A stretch of DNA of 19,214 nucleotides, taken from assembly GCA_900553805.1 (NCBI GenBank), contig USEU01000041.1, forward strand, positions 1 through 19,214. The letters are read 5' to 3'. Under the pieces are notes generated by a model. The model was not told the origin of the DNA. It ran no database searches and was given only the letters and a program-made list of their open reading frames with translations. A program made the position numbers and the translations under genes. Positions within the stretch are counted from its first letter, which is position 1, and each line of letters begins with the position of its first letter. Below are positions 14,396-19,214 of this stretch, piece after piece. Source of the DNA: an uncultured Eubacteriales bacterium. GTDB lineage: Bacteria; Bacillota; Clostridia; Oscillospirales; Oscillospiraceae.

Positions 14396-15910
14396 ATGCG
14401 TGGGATTCCGTCGCTGATAACCGATATCCGAAAAAAGGTTTTTACCGAGGTGGCCAGGATGGCCTATTCCGGGGAGGACTATACCAAGGCAGAGGACCTG
14501 CCCTTTCTCATCGTCCCCGGCGACCAGCCGCTGCACCGGGAGTCCATCTTCCTGGAGCGGGCCATTGCCGGTGAGCGGGTGCGGCTGGCCATGGGCCTTT
14601 CCGTGCGCAGCGTCCAGACCCGCAGCCTGATGACCGAGGGCATGGATCACGCCGCCATTGCCCGGCAGTACTATGAGCCGCCTCTGGTCAACATCATTCC
14701 CTACGCCTGCCATGTCTGTCCGGCCAATCGCTATTGGGTCACGGATGTGTGCCAGAACTGCCTGGCTGCCTCCTGCCAGCAGGTGTGCCCCCGGGAGGCC
14801 ATCAGCTTCGTCAACGGCAAGAGCCGGATCGACCCGGCCAAGTGCATCCGCTGCGGCAAGTGCGCCCAGGCCTGCCCCTATCACGCCATCGTCCATCTGG
14901 AGCGCCCCTGCCAGGCGGCCTGCGGCATGGACGCCATCGGGATGGATGAGCACGGCCGGGCGACCATCAATCAGGAAAAATGCGTGGCCTGCGGCCAGTG
15001 CCTGGTCAGCTGCCCCTTCGGTGCCATCGTGGACAAGGGCCAGATCTATCAGGTGGTGCGCTCCATCATGCAGGGCGACAAGGTGATCGTCATTCTTGCC
15101 CCCGCCTTCGCGCGGCAGTTCGGCAAGGATGTGACCATCGCCAGGCTGACCTCCGCGCTGAAGCAGCTGGGCTTTGCGGACGTGGTGGAGGTGGCCATCG
15201 GCGCGGACATCTGCGCGGTGGAGGAGGCCAAGGACTTTGTGGAAAATGTGCCTGCCAATCAGCCCTTTATGGCCACCTCCTGCTGCCCGGCCTGGCATGC
15301 CATGGTGCACAAGCTCTTCCCCGCCCAGGCCAAGAATATTTCCATGACCCTGACCCCCATGGTCTACACCGCCCGCATGGTCAAGCGGGAGCAGCCGGAC
15401 GCCAAGATCGTCTTTGCCGGTCCCTGCGCCGCCAAAAAGCTGGAGGCCATCCGGGAGACCATCCGCTCCGATGTGGATTTTGTGCTGACCTTCGAGGAGC
15501 TTCAGGGCATGTTCGAGGCCAAGGAAGTGAGCTTTGAGACGCTGGAGGACAGCACCGATGTGAAGGACGCCAGCACCGCCGCCGGGCGTGGCTTCGCTGT
15601 GGCCGGGGGCGTGGCCCAGGCCGTGGTGGATATCATTCATGAGCAGCACCCGGATATGGAGATCAAGGTGGCCAACGCCGAGGGCCTGCGGGAATGCCGC
15701 AAGCTGATGAACCTGGCCAAGGCCGGAAAATACAACGGCTACCTGCTGGAGGGTATGGCCTGCCCCGGCGGCTGCATCGCGGGCGCAGGCACCCTGCTCA
15801 GCCTGGATCAGGCGGCCAAGAGCGTGGCGCTGGAGCAGAAGAATGCCGCCAGGAAGAACCCTTTGGAATCCGAATTCAGCGGCCTTGCCGAAGAGCTGAA
15901 CGAGTTTTAA
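14396..15910 (+). CDS. [FeFe] hydrogenase, group B-like, monomeric
   Basis: [FeFe] hydrogenases catalyse reversible H2 formation in the cytoplasm. The 504-residue protein has three 4Fe-4S sites in the N-terminal half: C119/C122/C127/C131, C150/C153/C156/C160 and C196/C199/C202/C206. Extra cysteines occur at 105, 108, 172 and 176. The H-cluster domain shows L1 TSCCPAW (294-300), L2 GPCAAKK (342-348) and L3 MACPGGC (454-460), keeping the four cluster cysteines (C296 or C297, C344, C456, C460). L2 lacks the usual MPC methionine and L3 lacks the GGG run of group A enzymes, which fits group B as I recall it. No maturases (HydE/F/G) or partner subunits are nearby. Its electron donor is probably ferredoxin; its role is unknown. 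Confidence 0.88.
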   Translation: MRGIPSLITDIRKKVFTEVARMAYSGEDYTKAEDLPFLIVPGDQPLHRESIFLERAIAGERVRLAMGLSVRSVQTRSLMTEGMDHAAIARQYYEPPLVNIIPYACHVCPANRYWVTDVCQNCLAASCQQVCPREAISFVNGKSRIDPAKCIRCGKCAQACPYHAIVHLERPCQAACGMDAIGMDEHGRATINQEKCVACGQCLVSCPFGAIVDKGQIYQVVRSIMQGDKVIVILAPAFARQFGKDVTIARLTSALKQLGFADVVEVAIGADICAVEEAKDFVENVPANQPFMATSCCPAWHAMVHKLFPAQAKNISMTLTPMVYTARMVKREQPDAKIVFAGPCAAKKLEAIRETIRSDVDFVLTFEELQGMFEAKEVSFETLEDSTDVKDASTAAGRGFAVAGGVAQAVVDIIHEQHPDMEIKVANAEGLRECRKLMNLAKAGKYNGYLLEGMACPGGCIAGAGTLLSLDQAAKSVALEQKNAARKNPLESEFSGLAEELNEF

Positions 15911-15943
15911 CGCGTTCGGCCAAAACAAAGGAGACGAGTTACC

Positions 15944-17581
15944 ATCGCACGGAATCACTTTTTGAATCACCGGCCGGGTGATCCGGCCGGCCGGACGCCG
16001 AAGGATCAGCAGACGCGGTCGTCCGGCCATCCGCTGCGGCTTACCGCCGCGCTGGCGGGGCTGCTGGTGGTCATCCTCATTGTGGGCACGCTGCTGCTCA
16101 CCGGCGGGATCGGCACCCGGCGGATCGCCGACGGGGTCAGTGCCGCCGGGCTTCCCCTGGGGGGCATGACCCGCGGGACGGCGTATTCCGCTTTGCGGAA
16201 AGCCTTTGACCCGGCAGATCACGACCTGACGCTGACCGTGAATACAGAAACGCTCTGCCTGAGCCAGGCACAGACCGGGGCGGCCCTGGATCTGCGCACA
16301 CTGCTGGACGACGCCCTTGCCGTGGCGGCGGAGGATGTGGTGAATTTGTCCCTGGCTCCCTACCTGAGCATGGACGAGGAGCGCCTTTACCGCACTCTGG
16401 AGCAGGAGGCGCAGCGCCTGGACCGGGGGTATTCCCTCCCGTCCTACACGCTGGAGGGGGACATCCCGCCTCTGAGCGAGGACAAGTGGGATCCCGATGG
16501 GGCCATGCCTACCCTGGCCGTCACCCTGGGGACGCCCGGCTATACCATGGACGCGTCAGCGGCGGTGGAGCTGATCTTCGCGGGGCTGGCCGAAGGAGAA
16601 TTTGACATTGATCTGTCGGATGCCCTTGTGGTCCAGGAGCCGCCCGCGCCGGACGCGGCGGAAATTTTGCAGACGGTCTCCATCGCGCCGGTGGATGCCC
16701 GGATGGATCAGACCACCAAGACGCCCATCCCCGGCGTCTACGGCCTGAGCTATGACGCGGAGGCACTGGCGGCGCTCCTGTCGGATGCCGCCGCCGGTCA
16801 GACCGTCCGGGTCACCCTGGAGCCGGTGGCCCCGGAAGTGACGGAGCCGGAGACCTGCTTCCAGGATGTGCTGGGCTTCTGCCAGACCCCCCACGGAAAC
16901 AATGAGAAGCGGAACACCAACCTGGCGCTGGCCTGTCAGGCCCTGAACGGCGTGGTGCTCCAGCCGGGGCAGACCCTCTCCTACAACGAGACCCTGGGCC
17001 GGCGGACGAAGGAGGCGGGCTACCAGGAGGCCCCCGCCTATTCCGGCACCGATTTGGTGGATTCCCTGGGCGGCGGCATCTGCCAGGTGTCCTCCACACT
17101 GTACCTCAGCGCGCTGTATGCCGAGCTGGAGATCGTGGATCGGGTCAGCCACGGCTACCCGGCTACCTACATGCCCGTGGGCCTGGATGCCACCGTCAGC
17201 TGGGGCGCGCCGGATCTGAAGATCAAAAACAACGGCGAATACCCCATCAAGCTGATCGCGGAGGTGCGGGACGGTTTCGTCCGGGTGTGGATCATGGGCA
17301 TCGAGACCAGGGACTATTACGTCCGCATGGCATACAGCAGTTCCACCGACGGCTACGCCCGCAGCTACTATTGCCGCTACGACAACCAGACCCATGAGCT
17401 GCTCTCCAAAACGGAGGCGGCCCTCTCCGGCTACCTGTCCATCAGCACCCCCGTGGTGGGCGAGATCGGCAGCGAGGAGGCCTACGTCAACGGTAACGTC
17501 CGCGAGCAGCCCCCCTGCTCCCCCAGCGAGGAGATCCTGGAGGCAGCCAGGAATTACCAGGAGCCGAATACCAGAGGATAA
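15944..17581 (+). CDS. VanW-domain envelope protein (start codon uncertain)
   Basis: The protein has a cytoplasmic N-tail, one membrane helix (about 26-48, counted from the TTG at 15962) and an extracellular part. A PG-binding-4-like region spans about 60-290. The VanW domain (about 304-440) includes GGGICQVSSTLYLSAL (370-385). VanW is named from vancomycin-resistance clusters but is widespread in clostridia with an unknown biochemical role. The only standard start nearby is TTG at 15962, 28 bases after a clear AAAGGAG (15927-15933). An in-frame ATC at 15944 is correctly spaced, so I place the start there tentatively. The gene follows the hydrogenase by a short gap without a terminator, so co-transcription is possible. 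Confidence 0.85.
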   Translation: MARNHFLNHRPGDPAGRTPKDQQTRSSGHPLRLTAALAGLLVVILIVGTLLLTGGIGTRRIADGVSAAGLPLGGMTRGTAYSALRKAFDPADHDLTLTVNTETLCLSQAQTGAALDLRTLLDDALAVAAEDVVNLSLAPYLSMDEERLYRTLEQEAQRLDRGYSLPSYTLEGDIPPLSEDKWDPDGAMPTLAVTLGTPGYTMDASAAVELIFAGLAEGEFDIDLSDALVVQEPPAPDAAEILQTVSIAPVDARMDQTTKTPIPGVYGLSYDAEALAALLSDAAAGQTVRVTLEPVAPEVTEPETCFQDVLGFCQTPHGNNEKRNTNLALACQALNGVVLQPGQTLSYNETLGRRTKEAGYQEAPAYSGTDLVDSLGGGICQVSSTLYLSALYAELEIVDRVSHGYPATYMPVGLDATVSWGAPDLKIKNNGEYPIKLIAEVRDGFVRVWIMGIETRDYYVRMAYSSSTDGYARSYYCRYDNQTHELLSKTEAALSGYLSISTPVVGEIGSEEAYVNGNVREQPPCSPSEEILEAARNYQEPNTRG

Positions 17582-17583
17582 AG

Positions 17584-17617
17584 CATCGCCCCCGCCGGAA
17601 AAACGGCGGGGGCGATG
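17584..17617 (+). terminator. Terminator-like hairpin after the VanW gene
   Basis: CATCGCCCCCGCCG (17584-17597) pairs perfectly with CGGCGGGGGCGATG (17604-17617) around a six-base loop. The following bases (AATTTGG) are only weakly T-rich, so termination may be incomplete or the hairpin may protect the mRNA end. Confidence 0.65.
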
Positions 17618-17662
17618 AATTTGGTCCGGGGGTGAGACACCCACCGCCGGGCGGATATGACA

Positions 17663-17692
17663 CGGGCGCGCCGCGGTGAAGCGGCGCGCCCG
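17663..17692 (-). terminator. Terminator-like hairpin after the parvulin gene
   Basis: CGGGCGCGCCGC and GCGGCGCGCCCG form a perfect 12-base-pair stem with a six-base loop, 11 bases beyond the stop codon of the minus-strand gene. It lacks a clear U tract. Confidence 0.6.
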
Positions 17693-17702
17693 ATCTGTGC
17701 TT

Positions 17703-19124
17703 TTACTGGATAACGGAATTGGCCAGGAGGATATCGCCGTACTGCACGGTCAGGGGGCACTGGGCGGCGACCTCGTCGGCAAGGGCGTTGGTCTTCTCGG
17801 TGACGTAGTCGCTGCGCACATACTGCTTCCACAGCAGGGTGCTGCCGGAGTAGTACATCACGTGGTAGCCGTAGTTGGTCTTGACCAGGCCGGTGTCGCC
17901 CACCTGACGCTCCGGGTCGAAGCACCAGTCGTTGAAGGCGGCCACCATTTCACCCTCGGTCACGCCCTCATACAGGCCGCCGTTCTGGTTGGAGCCGGGG
18001 TCGGCGGAGTGCTCGCTGGCCAGGGCGGCAAAGCTGTCCTCGCTCTGGTCGCCTGCCAGGAACTCGTCCAGGATGGCCTGGGCCTGCTCCTTCGCGGCGT
18101 CCCATGCCTCGTCGCTGAATTCCTCGGTGGCGATGTTGGTGCCGTCCGCGCCCTCGGGGTAGACCAGAATGTGGCGCACGTCCACGGACTTGGTGTCCTT
18201 GGTGATGTTGCTGGCGGTGTAGCCCTCGGCGTGCTCGTCGTAGTAGGCTTCCAGCTCCTCGTCCGTAGGCTCAAACTGGCTGGCCATCTGGGCGTAGTAG
18301 CCGTTGGCCTTGTAGTAGAGCTCCATGAAGTAGACATAATCCTCCAGCTCGGCGGCAGCGCCCAGGCTGGAATGGAGCATGTCGTTGCCGGAGGCGTAGC
18401 CGTTGGCCAGGGCGGTCTCCTCCAGCTCCGTGGCGGCGTTTTCCAGATTGTCGCGCTGCTCCGCGGTCAGCTCAAAGCCGTTGGCGTCCGCCTCGGCGGC
18501 CATGGCGCGGTAATTCATCCAGGAATTCAGCGCTCCCTCCAGGAAGAACTGCTGCCAGGTGCGGCTTTCCTCGGACATCGGACAAACCTGGGTGTCAAGG
18601 CTCTGGGTAACATCCAGGCCGAAGTAGGCGGCGTAAGCGCCGTACTGGGCCATGAAGTTGCGGAACTCCATCCAGTAGTATACCTGCAGCTGCCCCAGGG
18701 TCAGCTCATACTCCCCGGCGGTGGCCACGATCTTGTCCCGGGCGGCCACGGCGGCCTCGTCCTCGGCGGTATAGGTGCCCTTGCAGGTCACGTCGTCCGG
18801 GTTGCCGTCGGCGGGCACGGTGGGGGCCTGAGTGGGCTCCGGCTCGGTAGCTTCCGCGGCGGTCTCTTCGGCGGAGGATTCCTCCGCGGTCACGGTATCC
18901 TCGGCGATCTCCATGTCCGAGACGGCGTTGGTCGTCCAGCCGTTTCGGACGCCGAACAGCACGCCCACCGCCAGGATCACCACGGCCACGGCGGCCACGA
19001 CCATCAGAACGGTCGCGCCGGGCTTCAGCGTTCCGGCCTTCCCCTGGGCATTATCCTTGCCGCAGCTGGGGCAGACCGTTGTCCCCTCCGGCAGCTCGGC
19101 ATTGCAAAAAGAACAATGTTTCAT
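17703..19124 (-). CDS. Zinc-ribbon, membrane-anchored parvulin-type peptidyl-prolyl isomerase
   Basis: Parvulins of the PrsA/SurA group help secreted proteins fold. The 473-residue protein starts with a zinc ribbon (C4, C7, C18, C21), then a membrane helix (about 37-59), a Glu/Thr/Ala-rich linker (70-107), a helical chaperone-like region (about 125-300) and a PPIC domain (about 313-425). The PPIC domain contains VRHIL (316-320), GGLYEGVTEGEMVAAFNDWC and the end motif YGYHVMYY. The zinc ribbon should be cytoplasmic and the isomerase outside. Unlike PrsA it has no lipobox. AAAGGA lies before the start. A copy of the dispersed repeat lies 32 bases upstream. I see no convincing promoter before the window edge. 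Confidence 0.88.
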   Translation of the reverse strand: MKHCSFCNAELPEGTTVCPSCGKDNAQGKAGTLKPGATVLMVVAAVAVVILAVGVLFGVRNGWTTNAVSDMEIAEDTVTAEESSAEETAAEATEPEPTQAPTVPADGNPDDVTCKGTYTAEDEAAVAARDKIVATAGEYELTLGQLQVYYWMEFRNFMAQYGAYAAYFGLDVTQSLDTQVCPMSEESRTWQQFFLEGALNSWMNYRAMAAEADANGFELTAEQRDNLENAATELEETALANGYASGNDMLHSSLGAAAELEDYVYFMELYYKANGYYAQMASQFEPTDEELEAYYDEHAEGYTASNITKDTKSVDVRHILVYPEGADGTNIATEEFSDEAWDAAKEQAQAILDEFLAGDQSEDSFAALASEHSADPGSNQNGGLYEGVTEGEMVAAFNDWCFDPERQVGDTGLVKTNYGYHVMYYSGSTLLWKQYVRSDYVTEKTNALADEVAAQCPLTVQYGDILLANSVIQ

Positions 19125-19156
19125 TTCAGGATTCCTTTCAAATTTGTTGGGTAAAC

Positions 19157-19214
19157 TTTTTTTAGGGCAACACCGCGCAATTGTGTCTGCGAGCCGCAGC
19201 CGTCTTTTTGCCCC
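19157..19214 (-). repeat. Dispersed repeat, right copy (runs to the window edge)
   Basis: Read on the minus strand, this is a purine-rich outer part, then AATTGCGCGGTGTTGCCC (19165-19182), one T and A7 (19157-19163). It matches the left copy at 66-90 in the core and A tract and shows looser similarity outward. It faces the parvulin gene exactly as the left copy faces azlC. It may continue beyond the window. Confidence 0.6.

Noticed and set aside
19142..19170. Promoter for the parvulin gene using TTGCCC of the repeat as -35
   Set aside because: At 17-base spacing the -10 would be ACAAAT, a poor match. No better hexamer pair is seen before the window edge.
34..19214. A 19-kb composite transposon bounded by the end repeats
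   Set aside because: No transposase, integrase or target duplication is visible, and the genes between are ordinary core-type genes with uniform codon use. The repeats look like dispersed small elements instead.

Overview
The window reads as a chromosomal segment of a GC-rich anaerobic Firmicute, most likely a gut clostridium of the Oscillospiraceae type. This is inferred from several things together: high-GC coding sequence with strong GGAGG ribosome binding sites; Gram-positive envelope genes (DacF-type carboxypeptidase, VanW protein, lipoprotein, parvulin foldase); and an [FeFe] hydrogenase with group B-like motifs. No rRNA, tRNA, CRISPR array, phage module or transposase is visible. Sixteen protein genes fill almost all of the sequence.

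Layout. 1-174 holds a dispersed repeat and a good promoter. 175-1184 is azlCD, a branched-chain amino-acid exporter. 1253-1922 is mntP, a Mn2+ exporter, with its own promoter and a structured leader. 1990-5049 holds a DUF4358-type lipoprotein, a terminator-like hairpin, then an MBOAT O-acyltransferase and its DHHW/AlgX-like partner, probably an envelope or exopolysaccharide O-acetylation pair. A bidirectional terminator separates these from two minus-strand genes. The first (5116-6681) is a membrane-anchored repeat/leucine-rich-repeat protein. The second (6783-7574) is an orphan ParB/Noc-like protein.

From 7761 rightward runs a five-gene operon: MoxR AAA+ ATPase, DUF58 protein, membrane transglutaminase-like protein, a 94-residue orphan and a D-2-hydroxyacid dehydrogenase. 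Its first gene follows a terminator-like leader. A strong hairpin closes the operon and faces the convergent dacF-type D,D-carboxypeptidase (13110-14267). Divergent from dacF is the hydrogenase (14396-15910), followed closely by a VanW-domain protein whose start codon is unclear. A zinc-ribbon, membrane-anchored parvulin-type peptidyl-prolyl isomerase runs leftward from 19124.

The common theme is building and quality control of the cell envelope: O-acetylation, peptidoglycan trimming, VanW, extracytoplasmic folding, and MoxR/DUF58/transglutaminase. Transport and redox genes are interspersed.

The observations most worth a second look are: a related repeat (core GCGGTGTTGCCC plus an A7 tract) at both ends of the window in opposite orientation, each just upstream of an outermost gene reading inward; a mntP leader with mutually exclusive stems, one covering the Shine-Dalgarno; a terminator-like structure between the moxR promoter and its start; and a four-fold repeat of about 63 residues in the LRR protein. 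I found no single system that I can call clearly new.
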